A stretch of DNA of 64,000 nucleotides from an uncultured Sphingomonas sp. GTDB lineage: Bacteria > Pseudomonadota > Alphaproteobacteria > Sphingomonadales > Sphingomonadaceae. The stretch is taken from positions 1-64,000 of the forward strand of contig NZ_CAJXWX010000017.1 in assembly GCF_913062585.1 (NCBI RefSeq), read 5' to 3'. The position numbers and the translations under genes are program-made. Shown here piece by piece: positions 15,733-27,661 of this stretch. Positions within the stretch are counted from its first letter, which is position 1. The number at the start of each line of letters is the position of its first letter. The notes under the pieces were generated by a model. The model was given only the letters and a program-made list of their open reading frames with translations, was not told where the DNA came from and made no database searches.

Positions 15733-15873
15733 GAGTCGCCTTCGCCACACCCACATCACCTTGGGGGCAAAGTTATCCACAGCCCCAATATCTGCCACAA
15801 AATCGCAACGCATCGCCGAATCGCCCGGAATCCCGCGAGTCGCGGCCGCGAATCGCCTCTTGACGACCGACTC
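15733..15873 (+). promoter_or_regulatory. ccrM upstream region: GANTC cluster plus DnaA box
   Basis: Six GANTC sites lie at 15733, 15818, 15828, 15837, 15850 and 15869 (first base given), five of them within 56 bases. A perfect DnaA box TTATCCACA is at 15773-15781. GANTC is the target of the CcrM enzyme encoded just downstream, so methylation-dependent autoregulation is a natural reading. A lone TTAACGAT near the start (15914-15921) resembles a CtrA half-site. Regulation is inferred. Confidence 0.6.
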
Positions 15874-15904
15874 GTTCCGGGTGGATGCGAGGGTTCGAGG
15901 GTAG

Positions 15905-17044
<1,140 letters not shown>

Positions 17045-17049
17045 AACGA

Positions 17050-17178
17050 TCCTCCCCGGCACGGGGAGGGGGACCACCGCAAAGCGGTGGTGGAGGGGGA
17101 TCGCCGCACGGGACGACCTATGTGGCAGCCCCCCTCCGTCAGGGCTTCGCCCTGCCACCTCCCCGTGCCGGGGAGGAT
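17050..17178. repeat. compound inverted repeat, copy 5 (REPIN-like)
   Basis: The outer arms are CCTCCCCGGCACGGGGAGG. The left inner stem is CCACCGC-AAA-GCGGTGG, the right is CAGGGC-TTC-GCCCTG, and the core contains GGGACGACC. It lies between ccrM and folP, and its right edge GGGGAGGA ends 14 bases before the folP ATG. Confidence 0.9.
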
Positions 17179-17192
17179 TTTAGGACAAACTC

Positions 17193-18248
17193 ATGCACCT
17201 GCGCCCCATCCAGTTCGTCGACACTCCCGTGGGCCTGGAGGACGGCAGCGCCCTGCGCCTGGCGGGCGGGATGCAGTGGTTCGCGGCCTATGAGATCCGC
17301 GAAGGGGCCAGCCGTCGCATCGTCCCCGTCGCGCGCTTCGCAGCGGAACTGGGCGGCTCCCCCCGCGCCGAGGCCCTCCACGCCGCCTTCACCACCCCCC
17401 GCACTCCCTGGGTCATGGGCCAGCGCACGCTGCGTTTCGACCAGCCTCAGGTCGCCGCCATCCTGAACGTCACGCCTGACAGCTTCTCCGACGGCGGCAA
17501 GCATGTCGGCGATCCCGCGGCGGCGGCCGATAGCGGCATGGCGATGGCGGCACTGGGCGCGAGCGTGATCGACCTGGGCGGCGAGTCCACCCGCCCCGGC
17601 GCGGCGACCGTCTGGGAAGGCGACGAGATCGCCCGCACCGCCCCCGTCATCGAACGCCTCGCCAGGGGCGGCGCGCTGGTGTCGATCGACACGCGCAAGG
17701 CCGCCGTCATGGAGGCCGCGCTGGCGGCGGGGGCTGGCATCGTCAACGACGTCGCCGCCCTGTTGTGGGACGACCGCGCGCTGGAGGTCGTCGCCAGGGC
17801 GGGCTGCCCCGTGATCCTGATGCACTCGCCCGATCCGGACAAGGGCGGCCATGGCCGGGTGGGCTATGGCGACGTCCTGACCGAGGTGTTCGACTGGCTG
17901 GAGGCGCGGGTCGCGGCGGTCGCGGCGGCGGGCGTTCCCCGGTCGAAGATCATGGTCGATCCCGGCATCGGCTTCGGCAAGTCGCTGGCCGACAATTTGG
18001 CGCTGATCAACGGCTTGGCCATCTTCCACGGCCTGGGCTGCCCGATCATGCTGGGCGCCAGCCGCAAGCGGATGATCGGCGCGCTGTCGAACGAGGCCCC
18101 CGTGGACGCCCGGCTTGGCGGGTCGCTGGCGCTGGCGATCAAGGGCGCCGAAGCGGGCGTGCAGCTGATCCGCGTGCATGACGTGGCGGAAACCGTACAG
18201 GCGCTCCATGTCTGGCGCGGGCTGCGTGACCGCGCGCTGATCGGATAA
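17193..18248 (+). CDS. folP: dihydropteroate synthase
   Basis: The 351-aa enzyme condenses the pterin pyrophosphate with p-aminobenzoate in folate synthesis and is the sulfonamide target. The TIM-barrel part runs from about residue 80: AAILNVTPDSFSDGGKH, VIDLGGESTRPGA, LVSIDTRKAAVMEAAL, IVNDVAA, CPVILMHSP, IMVDPGIGFGKSLADNL, and the final MLGASRKRMIGA. The first 80 residues (LRPIQFVDTPVGLEDGSALRL …) are an extension absent from E. coli FolP; similar leaders are common in sphingomonads. The start ATG at 17193 follows TAGGACAA. The exonuclease gene follows 39 bases later on the same strand. Confidence 0.95.
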   Translation: MHLRPIQFVDTPVGLEDGSALRLAGGMQWFAAYEIREGASRRIVPVARFAAELGGSPRAEALHAAFTTPRTPWVMGQRTLRFDQPQVAAILNVTPDSFSDGGKHVGDPAAAADSGMAMAALGASVIDLGGESTRPGAATVWEGDEIARTAPVIERLARGGALVSIDTRKAAVMEAALAAGAGIVNDVAALLWDDRALEVVARAGCPVILMHSPDPDKGGHGRVGYGDVLTEVFDWLEARVAAVAAAGVPRSKIMVDPGIGFGKSLADNLALINGLAIFHGLGCPIMLGASRKRMIGALSNEAPVDARLGGSLALAIKGAEAGVQLIRVHDVAETVQALHVWRGLRDRALIG

Positions 18249-18287
18249 AGTCTCGCTTTTCGGGGCTCGAACGCCCACATAGGGCCG

Positions 18288-19049
18288 ATGCAGCGTCCCC
18301 AGCCCCAGATCATCCGCGTCATCGACCTGGAGACCACCGGACAGGCCCCGCCCACCCACGGCGTGTGCGAAATCGGCTGGCAGGACGTGGCGCTGGGCAA
18401 GGACGGCCGCTGGGAGCTGGAGGGCGAAGGCGGAAGCATCCTGGTCAATCCCGGCCGCCCCATCCCGCCGATCACCCAGGCCATCCACCATATCCTGGAC
18501 GAGCAGGTCGCCGACGCCCCCTGGTGGCATGACGTCGCGCGCCGCGTGCTTGACCCCTGGCCGCGCCGCCTGGCGCTGGCCGCGCACCGCGCCGATTTCG
18601 AGCAGCAATATTGCACCCCCGCCATGACCCAGTCGGCCGAATGGATCTGCACCTGGAAATGCGCGCTGCGCCTGTGGCCCGACAGCCCCAGCTTCTCCAA
18701 CCAGGTGCTGCGCTATTGGCGCAAGCCGCAGGGGCTGGTGCATGAGCGCGGCCTGCCCATCCACCGCGCTTTCCCGGACGCCTATGTCACCGCGCATCAC
18801 CTGCGCGACCAGCTGAACGAGGCGAGCCTGGCGCAGCTGCTCGAATGGTCGCGCAGTCCGGGGCTGTTGCCGCGTGTCCGCTACGGCCCCGATCGCGGCA
18901 AGGACTGGCGCGAGATCGACGAGGATTCGCTGGTCGGCTTCCTCACCGACCGCGATCCCGATGTCCGCTTCACCGCCGAGACCGAGATGGCGCGGCGGCG
19001 CGGCGGCGGGCATGTCGGGCGGCCCAGCCCGCAGGAGCTGCTGCTGTAA
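18288..19049 (+). CDS. DEDDh 3'-5' exonuclease (RNase T / Pol III epsilon fold)
   Basis: The 253-aa protein has the DEDDh exonuclease pattern: Exo I with DLETTG (residues 13-18, acidic Asp and Glu), Exo II around HRADFEQQY, and Exo III with HRAFPDAYVTAHHL, giving the terminal His and Asp. The region after about 180 (LEWSRSPGLLPRVRYGPDRGKDWREI, then DRDPDVRFTAETEM) resembles the C-terminal part of exodeoxyribonuclease X-like proteins. It probably trims single-stranded DNA or RNA ends. The ribosome site is weak (AGGG). It is downstream of folP with a 39-base gap, so the two may be co-transcribed. Confidence 0.85.
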   Translation: MQRPQPQIIRVIDLETTGQAPPTHGVCEIGWQDVALGKDGRWELEGEGGSILVNPGRPIPPITQAIHHILDEQVADAPWWHDVARRVLDPWPRRLALAAHRADFEQQYCTPAMTQSAEWICTWKCALRLWPDSPSFSNQVLRYWRKPQGLVHERGLPIHRAFPDAYVTAHHLRDQLNEASLAQLLEWSRSPGLLPRVRYGPDRGKDWREIDEDSLVGFLTDRDPDVRFTAETEMARRRGGGHVGRPSPQELLL

Positions 19050-19127
19050 CTCAACGTTTAATTGATGCCGTAATGCCGACGTAACGGCTCTGGCGTCCTC
19101 GCTTGTCCTTCGATAAGGCATGGCGCC

Positions 19128-20627
19128 ATGCAGGGGTCCCCCACGGTCGCACCGACCGAAAATCCCATCGGCCGCATCCTGGTCGCCGCCATGGCGATCG
19201 GTTTTCTGGCGCTGCTCGTCGCGGCGGGCGCGGCGGGCTATGTCGTGCGCCAGACGAACCGGCACAGCGACTGGGTCGTCCACACCTATCGCGTCGAAGG
19301 CGTGCTGATCGAGGTGCGCCGCCTGGCCGAGCAGCAGGAAACCGCCCGGCGCGGCTATATGCTGGCGGGCGGTCCGGCCTTTCTCGCCAGTTTCGAGCGT
19401 GCCCATGCCGAGCTTCTGCCGCAGGTCGCCGAACTTCGCCGTCTGACCGCCGACAATCCGCGCCAGACCGCGCCGATGGCGGTGATCGAGCAGCGGCTGG
19501 CCGATCTCGACAAGGCCCAGCGGCAGACCAATGCGCTGGTCCAGCAGGGACGCGGTGCCGATGCGCTGCGCCAGTTCCGGGCCGATAGCGGTCTGCAGCG
19601 GATGCAGAAGCTGCGCGACGTGTTCGACGCCATGGCGCGCGAGGAACGCCGCCTTCTCGCGCTGCGCGACGCCGAGCAGGCCACCAGTCGCCAGACCTTC
19701 TCCGCCGTCATGGCGATCGCCGCGCTGCTGTTCCTAGCGGTCGTCGTCGTCACCTTCCTGACCATCCGCCGCTATACCCGCGACCTGCACCGTTCGCGCA
19801 CCGCGCTGGCGGTGCTGAACGCCACGCTGGAGGATCAGGTCAAGGAACGCACCGCAGACCTGGCGCTGGCGAACGAGGAGATCCAGCGTTTCGCCTATAT
19901 CGTCAGCCACGACCTGCGCTCGCCCCTGGTCAACGTCATGGGCTTCACCGCCGAGCTGTCCGCCGCGACCGGCCCGCTCGCCGCGCTGATCGACCGCGCC
20001 GAGGCGGAGGCCCCGCATATCGTGACCGAGGAGGCACGGCTGGCCGCACGCGAGGACCTGCCCGAGGCGATCGGCTTCATCCGTACCTCCACCGCCAAGA
20101 TGGACCGGCTGATCAACGCCATCCTGAAGCTCAGCCGCGAGGGCCGCCGCGTGCTGGCGCCCGAGATGATCGCGCTGGACCAGCTGGTCGACCAGATTGC
20201 CGATTCGATCCGCCACGTCATCGACGATCGCGGCGTGACGCTGCACATCGCGCGGCCGATGCCGGTGGTGGTCAGCGACCGGATCGCGCTGGAGCAGATC
20301 CTGTCCAACCTGATCGAGAACGCGACCAAATACCGCCATCCCGACCGCGCGGCCGAGGTGCATGTGTCCGCCACCGAAACGCCGGGCCGCGTCATCGTGG
20401 CGGTGCGCGACAATGGCCGGGGCATCGATCCGCGCGACCATCAGCGCATCTTCGATCTGTTCCGCCGCTCCGGCCAGCAGGACCAGCCGGGCGAGGGCAT
20501 CGGGCTGGCCCATGTCCGCGCGCTGGCCTATCGTCTGGGCGGCACGATTTCCGTCGAGTCTCGACTGGGTGAAGGTGCGACCTTCTTCCTGTCGCTACCC
20601 CCCACCCTTTCCATCGAAGGCGCCTGA
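19128..20627 (+). CDS. membrane sensor histidine kinase with CHASE3 domain
   Basis: The 499-aa kinase has TM1 at about 15-40, a periplasmic CHASE3-like domain at 45-187 (EVRRLAEQQETARRGYMLAG is the typical start), TM2 at about 192-213, a short coiled coil (TALAVLNATLEDQVKERTADLALANEE), and a HisKA domain with phospho-acceptor His261 in IVSHDLRSPLVN. The ATPase follows, with EQILSNLIENATKY (N box), DNGRGID (G1) and GEGIGLAHV (G2). The signal is unknown. The stop codon abuts the start of the response-regulator gene (TGA then ATG), so the two are coupled. The start at 19128 follows ATAAGG. Confidence 0.93.
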   Translation: MQGSPTVAPTENPIGRILVAAMAIGFLALLVAAGAAGYVVRQTNRHSDWVVHTYRVEGVLIEVRRLAEQQETARRGYMLAGGPAFLASFERAHAELLPQVAELRRLTADNPRQTAPMAVIEQRLADLDKAQRQTNALVQQGRGADALRQFRADSGLQRMQKLRDVFDAMAREERRLLALRDAEQATSRQTFSAVMAIAALLFLAVVVVTFLTIRRYTRDLHRSRTALAVLNATLEDQVKERTADLALANEEIQRFAYIVSHDLRSPLVNVMGFTAELSAATGPLAALIDRAEAEAPHIVTEEARLAAREDLPEAIGFIRTSTAKMDRLINAILKLSREGRRVLAPEMIALDQLVDQIADSIRHVIDDRGVTLHIARPMPVVVSDRIALEQILSNLIENATKYRHPDRAAEVHVSATETPGRVIVAVRDNGRGIDPRDHQRIFDLFRRSGQQDQPGEGIGLAHVRALAYRLGGTISVESRLGEGATFFLSLPPTLSIEGA

Positions 20628-21071
20628 ATGAACGACCATCGCTCCGTGGGCATCGTCATGATCGAGGATGACGAGGGCCATGCCCGCCTGATCGAGAAGA
20701 ATATCCGGCGCGCCGGCATCCTGAACGACATCCGCCATTTCACCGACGGCACCACCGCGCTCGATTATCTTTTCAACTCGCCCGACGGCCCCGCCAAGAG
20801 CGGCCCGGCGATGGTCCTGCTCGACCTGAACCTGCCGGACATGAGCGGCACCGACATCCTGGCCAGGATCAAGGAGGAGGGCAGTCCCTTACGCCGCGCG
20901 CCAGTCGTCGTGCTGACCACCACCGACGACAAGATCGAGATCCAGCGCTGCTACGATCTGGGCTGCAACGTCTATATCACCAAGCCGGTGAACTATGAGA
21001 ATTTCGCCCAGGCGATCCGCCAGCTGGGCCTGTTCCTCTCGGTCATCCAGGTGCCGGAAGTCGAAGCCTGA
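20628..21071 (+). CDS. single-domain response regulator (Rcp1-like)
   Basis: The 147-aa stand-alone receiver has acidic pocket residues in MIEDDEGHARLIEKNIRRAG, phosphoacceptor Asp66 in VLLDLNLPDMSG, the switch Thr in VVVLTTTDD and Lys in CNVYITKPVN. The RAGI-x-N pattern after the first helix and the loop after beta-4 match Rcp1-type regulators, which partner phytochrome- or CHASE-type kinases. It lacks an output domain, so it probably relays phosphate or binds a target protein. It is fused head to tail with the kinase gene (no spacing) and followed 23 bases later by a receiver/HWE kinase, suggesting a three-component relay. Confidence 0.92.
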   Translation: MNDHRSVGIVMIEDDEGHARLIEKNIRRAGILNDIRHFTDGTTALDYLFNSPDGPAKSGPAMVLLDLNLPDMSGTDILARIKEEGSPLRRAPVVVLTTTDDKIEIQRCYDLGCNVYITKPVNYENFAQAIRQLGLFLSVIQVPEVEA

Positions 21072-21094
21072 CCGAAACGCCCGCCACGCCTGCG

Positions 21095-22120
21095 ATGGAG
21101 GGTGCGCGCATCCTCTATATCGACGATGACGACGCATTGCGGCGGCTGGTGTCGCGCGCGCTGACGCGGCGGGGCTATGGTGTGGCGGCGGCGGCCTCGG
21201 GGGACGAGGGCGTCGCGATGGCGGCGGAAGGCGGGTTCGATCTGGTCGCAGTCGACCATTATATGCCTGGCCTGGACGGGCTGGAGACACTGGCCGCGAT
21301 CACCGCGCTGCCCGATCCGCCGCCCGTCGTCTATGTCACGGGATCGGACGAGGGCCGCGTCGCGGTCGCCGCGCTGAAGGCCGGTGCGGCGGACTATGTG
21401 GTGAAGACGGTGGGCGATGATTTCTTCGACCTGCTCTCCGCCAGCTTCGCGCAGGTGCTCGACCGCGCCCGGCTGGAGCGGGCCAAGGCGGCGGCGGAGG
21501 CCGAGCTGCGCGCCTCCAACGCCCGGCTGGAGGCGATGCTGAGCGAGGTGAACCACCGCGTCGCCAACTCGCTGCAACTCGTCTCGGCGATGATCGGGTT
21601 GCAGAGGGGCGCCATGGCCGACGGCCCCGCCCGCGAGGCGCTGGAGGACACGCAGCGCCGCATCCGCGCGATCGCGCAGGTCCACCGGCGGCTCTATACC
21701 GCCAATGACGTGGAGCAGGTCGACCTGCGCGACTATCTCGGCGCGCTGATCGGGGAGCTGGGCGAAAGCTGGTCCAACGACATGCTGCCGCGCACGCTGA
21801 GGCTGGTCGCCGAACCGGTGCGGGTCAAGACCGACCGGGCGGTGTCGATCGGCGTGATCGTGACCGAGCTGGTCACCAACGCCTGCAAATATGCCTATCC
21901 CGGCCGCGGGGGCGAGGTGCGGATCATCGTGACCGAGGCGGACGGGCATTGCGTGCTGACGGTCGAGGATGACGGCTGCGGCATGGCCGAGGGCCAGCAG
22001 CCCAAGGGCACCGGCCTGGGCGCCAAGCTGATCCGCGCGATGGCGCAGAGCCTGCAAACGGCGGTGGAATATGACCCGGCACATTCCGGGGTCCGGGCGG
22101 TGTTGCGGGTGGTGGTTTAA
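21095..22120 (+). CDS. hybrid receiver / HWE-type (HisKA_2) histidine kinase
   Basis: The 341-aa cytosolic protein has an N-terminal receiver (1-120; ILYIDDDDALRRL, Asp54 in VAVDHYMPGLDG, Lys in YVVKTVG) and a coiled-coil linker. A HisKA_2 dimerisation domain follows with His154 in EVNHRVANSLQLVSAMIGLQ, then an ATPase with GVIVTELVTNACKYAYP and GTGLGAKLI. HWE/HisKA_2 kinases often feed the PhyR general stress response in alphaproteobacteria, but no PhyR or NepR is in this window. The order receiver then kinase means it is likely controlled by phosphorylation from the upstream CHASE3 kinase. No strong ribosome site precedes the ATG at 21095. Confidence 0.9.
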   Translation: MEGARILYIDDDDALRRLVSRALTRRGYGVAAAASGDEGVAMAAEGGFDLVAVDHYMPGLDGLETLAAITALPDPPPVVYVTGSDEGRVAVAALKAGAADYVVKTVGDDFFDLLSASFAQVLDRARLERAKAAAEAELRASNARLEAMLSEVNHRVANSLQLVSAMIGLQRGAMADGPAREALEDTQRRIRAIAQVHRRLYTANDVEQVDLRDYLGALIGELGESWSNDMLPRTLRLVAEPVRVKTDRAVSIGVIVTELVTNACKYAYPGRGGEVRIIVTEADGHCVLTVEDDGCGMAEGQQPKGTGLGAKLIRAMAQSLQTAVEYDPAHSGVRAVLRVVV

Positions 22121-22139
22121 GCCGAAACGGCGGTCCCGT

Positions 22140-22171
22140 GGCCTTCGACTTCGCTCGGGCTGAACGGCGGT
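22140..22171 (+). repeat. sphingomonad REP half-element
   Basis: A single GCCTTCGACTTCGCTCGGGC-type copy followed by TGAACGG, located after the HWE kinase stop. The GCC/GGC arms enclose the conserved loop with one change (CTCG for CTCA). Confidence 0.8.
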
Positions 22172-22193
22172 TGGGGGGCTTTTCTCACCAATA

Positions 22194-22309
22194 CCGCTCC
22201 CCTCCCGCAGGCGGGAGGGGCTGGGGGAGGGCACGGGGTCTCACCGAGACCATTACTCGTGGCTCTCGCCCCTCCCCAACCCCTCCCCCTGCCGGGAGAG
22301 GGGCTTTAG
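22194..22309. repeat. inverted repeat of the CCCTCCCGCAGGCGGGAGGG family, copy 1
   Basis: The left arm CCCTCCCGCAGGCGGGAGGG is followed by GGGGGAGGG. The centre holds GTCTCACCGAGAC, itself a hairpin, and the right arm is a diverged complement (CCCTCCCCCTGCCGGGAGAG). It lies between convergent genes. A second copy is at 26280-26455. Confidence 0.85.
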
Positions 22310-22328
22310 ATACGCCATCTCTTCGGTG

Positions 22329-23078
22329 TCAGGGCTTGCGGAACTTGAACACGAACTGGTCGGTATGCCCCCGGACGGCCGGATCGAACACGTTCTTCGA
22401 ATGATCGTCCGCCGGATTGCGCAGAACCTTGCTCTCACCGACGAAGCGGAAGCCGACCGACTGGACCTGGCGCTTGACGTAATCGGGGTCGATCCGGTGG
22501 GTCGTGTTCGTATTGGCGAGCCCCTTGCCCACCGCATCGGCATGGTCGATGATGACATAGATGCCACCGGGCTTCAGCGCCTTGAACACCGCCTGGTCGA
22601 AGGCGCGCAGCGCTGGTTCGCCGGCATTCTTGTTGGCGACGTCATGATAATTCTGGACGGTCCAGAACAGGTCGACCGGCTGATCGGCGGCGGGCAGGTT
22701 CACCCCCTGCACCTGCGCCGTTACGTTCGCCAGGTTGCGGCCCTGTAGCGTGCCCAGCGTCCCTTCGGCATATTTCTGCGCCGCGGCGGGCCAATAGGCA
22801 TAGACATGGCCCTTGGGCCCGACCACGCCCGAGAAGATGCGGGTCCAGTATCCCTTGCCCGGCAGGTAATCGATGACCGTGTTACCAGGCTTCACGCCCG
22901 AAAAGGCGATGACGGCGGCCGCCTGGCGGCGTTCGTCGTCACCCGCCTGATCGGCGCGCGCAGGGTCGGCCAGCGCGGCGGTGATATAGGACGGGATGGC
23001 GGGAGCGGCAGGCTTTTGCTGCGCCACCGCGACGGTCCCGCCCGCCATCAGCATCAGTCCCAGTGCGATCGCCTTCAT
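22329..23078 (-). CDS. exported class I SAM-dependent methyltransferase-like protein
   Basis: The 249-aa protein has a cleavable signal peptide (MKAIALGLMLMAGGTVAVAQQ), then a Rossmann methyltransferase-like domain: VIDYLPGKGYWTRIFSGVVGPKGHVYAYWP (motif I region), VDLFWTVQNYHDVAN, and GGIYVIIDHADAVGKG. It matches the COG4798-type predicted methyltransferases that carry signal peptides. SAM is not expected in the periplasm, so true activity is unclear. The ribosome site AGGAGA precedes the ATG at 23078. It is flanked by repeats on both sides and probably monocistronic. Confidence 0.85.
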   Translation of the reverse strand: MKAIALGLMLMAGGTVAVAQQKPAAPAIPSYITAALADPARADQAGDDERRQAAAVIAFSGVKPGNTVIDYLPGKGYWTRIFSGVVGPKGHVYAYWPAAAQKYAEGTLGTLQGRNLANVTAQVQGVNLPAADQPVDLFWTVQNYHDVANKNAGEPALRAFDQAVFKALKPGGIYVIIDHADAVGKGLANTNTTHRIDPDYVKRQVQSVGFRFVGESKVLRNPADDHSKNVFDPAVRGHTDQFVFKFRKP

Positions 23079-23113
23079 GCCTGCTCTCTCCTACGTCCCG
23101 ATGCCACCATTCC

Positions 23114-23195
23114 TCCGTTTCGTTCGGACCGAGCGAAGTCGAGGTCTAAGGAATTCCCTTGGCCTTCGACTTCGCTCAGGCTGAACGGAGCGGGG
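23114..23195. repeat. sphingomonad REP pair (inverted)
   Basis: A reverse-oriented copy (CCGTTTCGTTCGGACCGAGC, then GAAGTCGAGG) and a forward copy GGCCTTCGACTTCGCTCAGG, then CTGAACGG, facing each other between gyrB and the methyltransferase gene. Confidence 0.85.
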
Positions 23196-23199
23196 GATT

Positions 23200-25758
<2,559 letters not shown>

Positions 25759-25873
25759 TCACCCACAGGCCCGCGCGGCGAGGCGGCGGTCCTGACGCCG
25801 ATTTCATGCCAGGATCGGGAGCCGGGAGGGCATCCCGCGCGTACCTTTCCCGGATCTGCATAGGAGACACGCG

Positions 25874-26254
25874 ATGACCGGCAAGACGCTCATCCTCTCG
25901 ACCCTTTTGGCGACGCTCGCCGCCATTCCCGCCTCGGCCCAGCCGATGCGGCGCGACTATCCCAGCTGCAACCTGGCGCAGCAGCACCGCCTGCGCGCGC
26001 CCACCGGCGGCGCGATCCGCGACCGGCTGCAAGCCCATATCGCGATGCGCGCCAATATCCTGCAGGCGGACATCAGCACCGCGCGCAAGGCGCGTCGACT
26101 GACCCAGCCCCAGGCGCAAGGACTATGGAACCAAGTCGATCGCATCCGCCGCGACGCCGACGGGTTTGTGGCGAAACAGGGGTTTCTGAGCGGCGGGGAA
26201 TTGGCGAGCTATGATCGGTCGCTGGATATGGTGGCGATGAAATTGTGTCGGTGA
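25874..26254 (+). CDS. small exported protein of unknown function
   Basis: I recognise no named family. The 126-aa product has a clear signal peptide (MTGKTLILSTLLATLAAIPASAQ, cleavage after ASA) and a helical, basic mature part with two cysteines (C33 and C125). Family-like spacing of IRDRLQAHIAMRANILQADI and a C-terminal DRSLDMVAMKLCR suggest a compact helical periplasmic protein. AGGAGA stands just upstream of the ATG at 25874. It is transcribed opposite to gyrB and recF, between them. Confidence 0.75.
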   Translation: MTGKTLILSTLLATLAAIPASAQPMRRDYPSCNLAQQHRLRAPTGGAIRDRLQAHIAMRANILQADISTARKARRLTQPQAQGLWNQVDRIRRDADGFVAKQGFLSGGELASYDRSLDMVAMKLCR

Positions 26255-26279
26255 GGCGCTTCTGACGGTGTGCTCTGCG

Positions 26280-26455
26280 AGGCCCCCTGCCCTCCCCCAT
26301 CCCCATCCCCTCCCGCCTGCGGGAGGGGCGTGCTTGGGTTCGGCCTCAGGAGCCCATCTCGAAACGCTTCCAAACCTTGCCCAGTCACGCACCCCTCCCG
26401 CAGGCGGGAGGGGATGGGGGAGGGCTCCGGTGTCTCACCGAGACCAACGCCCCCA
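26280..26455. repeat. inverted repeat of the CCCTCCCGCAGGCGGGAGGG family, copy 2
   Basis: The left arm CCCTCCCCCATCCCCATCCC, then CTCCCGCCTGCGGGAGGGG, is mirrored at 26394-26427 by CCCTCCCGCAGGCGGGAGGG and GATGGGGGAGGG. GTCTCACCGAGAC appears at the right edge, as in the copy at 22194. It occupies the gap before recF. Confidence 0.85.
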
Positions 26456-26464
26456 CCCGAAACC

Positions 26465-27508
26465 TCAGAACGTCACCCGAGTCGCCGCCTCCGGCACATC
26501 GGTGAACAAGCCCGGCTCGGTCCCCGTCATCCACACCTGCCCCCGCCCCGCCAGCCGCTCGAACAGCGCGGCGCGGCGCGACGGGTCGAGATGCGCCGCC
26601 ACCTCGTCCAGCAGCAGCACCGGCGGCACCTCGCGCCGTTCGGTGACGAGGTCGGCATGGGCCAGCACGATGCCGAGCAGCAGCGCCTTTTGTTCGCCGG
26701 TCGAACACAAGGCCGCCGCTTGCGCCTTGGCGACATGGGTGACCAGCAGGTCGGCGCGGTGCGGACCCACCAGCGTGCGTCCCGCCGCCGCATCGCGCCT
26801 GCGCCCCATGGCCAGCGCATGGGCGAAGGCGCCCGCCTCCACCGCCTCGCCCTCCAGGGCCAGCGCGGCGCGCGCAAAGACGCTGTCGGGCGCGTCCGCC
26901 AGCCGCTGGTCGAGCGCCGCCACCGCCGCCACGCGGCCTGCGTCGATCGCCGCACCATGCTCGACCATCCGCGCCTCCAGCGCGCTCAGCCAGTCGGGAT
27001 CGACCGGACCTTCGCTGGCGAGCAGCCGGTTGCGCTCGCGCATCGCCGCGTCATAGCGGGTCGCATGCATCCCATGCGCCGGGGCCAGCGCCATCACCAG
27101 CCGGTCCAGGAACCGCCGCCGCTCGGAGGCAGGCTCGACGAACAGCCGGTCCATCGCCGGGGTCAGCCACAGGACCGACAGCCAGTCGGCTAGCGCATTG
27201 GCGCTCGCCGCCGCCCCCTGCACCCGTACCACCCGCCGCTCCGGCGCGGCGGCGAGCGCGCCGGTGGCGATCTCGACATCGCCGTCGAGCGTCGCCGCGA
27301 CTCCGAACCCGCCCTTGCCCCCCTGCCGCGCCATCGCCGACAGCGCCGCGCGGCGCAGCCCCCGGCCCGGTGCGAGCAGCGACACAGCCTCGAGGACGTT
27401 GGTCTTGCCCGCACCATTCTCGCCGGTCAGCACGACGAACCCCGCGCTCGGGAAGAGCGCGAGGTCGGCGTGATTGCGGAAATCGGTCAGGACCAGGCGG
27501 GTGAGCAT
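26465..27508 (-). CDS. recF: DNA replication and repair protein RecF
   Basis: The 347-aa SMC-like ATPase loads RecA at gaps. Walker A is at residues 30-37 (GENGAGKT in [28 protein letters not shown]). The coiled, hydrophobic middle and the C-terminal signature ([19 protein letters not shown]) are followed by Walker [17 protein letters not shown]. It is preceded by dnaN in the conserved dnaN-recF order, with a compound repeat between them. The start ATG is at 27508. Confidence 0.97.
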   Translation of the reverse strand: MLTRLVLTDFRNHADLALFPSAGFVVLTGENGAGKTNVLEAVSLLAPGRGLRRAALSAMARQGGKGGFGVAATLDGDVEIATGALAAAPERRVVRVQGAAASANALADWLSVLWLTPAMDRLFVEPASERRRFLDRLVMALAPAHGMHATRYDAAMRERNRLLASEGPVDPDWLSALEARMVEHGAAIDAGRVAAVAALDQRLADAPDSVFARAALALEGEAVEAGAFAHALAMGRRRDAAAGRTLVGPHRADLLVTHVAKAQAAALCSTGEQKALLLGIVLAHADLVTERREVPPVLLLDEVAAHLDPSRRAALFERLAGRGQVWMTGTEPGLFTDVPEAATRVTF

Positions 27509-27526
27509 TACGTCCGCCTTAAACGA

Positions 27527-27654
27527 TCCTCCCCAGCATGGGGAGGTGGCAGGCCGAAGGCCTGACGGAGGGGGGCTTCCACACAGGACGTCCCCCGTGG
27601 CGATCCCCCTCCACCACCCTGCGGGTGGTCCCCCTCCCCGCGAGCGGGGAGGAT
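27527..27654. repeat. compound inverted repeat, copy 6 (REPIN-like)
   Basis: The outer left arm is CCTCCCCAGCATGGGGAGG. The left inner stem is CAGGCC-GAA-GGCCTG, the right is CCACCC-TGC-GGGTGG, and the core holds ACAGGACGTCCC. It lies between dnaN and recF. Confidence 0.9.
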
Positions 27655-27661
27655 TTGGGTC

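Noticed and set aside
15773..15781. The DnaA box as a chromosome origin
   Set aside because: Only one box was found, with no AT-rich unwinding zone or box cluster; gene regulation is more likely.
17139..19406. A 755-codon minus-strand frame opposite folP and the exonuclease
   Set aside because: It has shadow-type composition and covers two genes with intact motifs on the plus strand.
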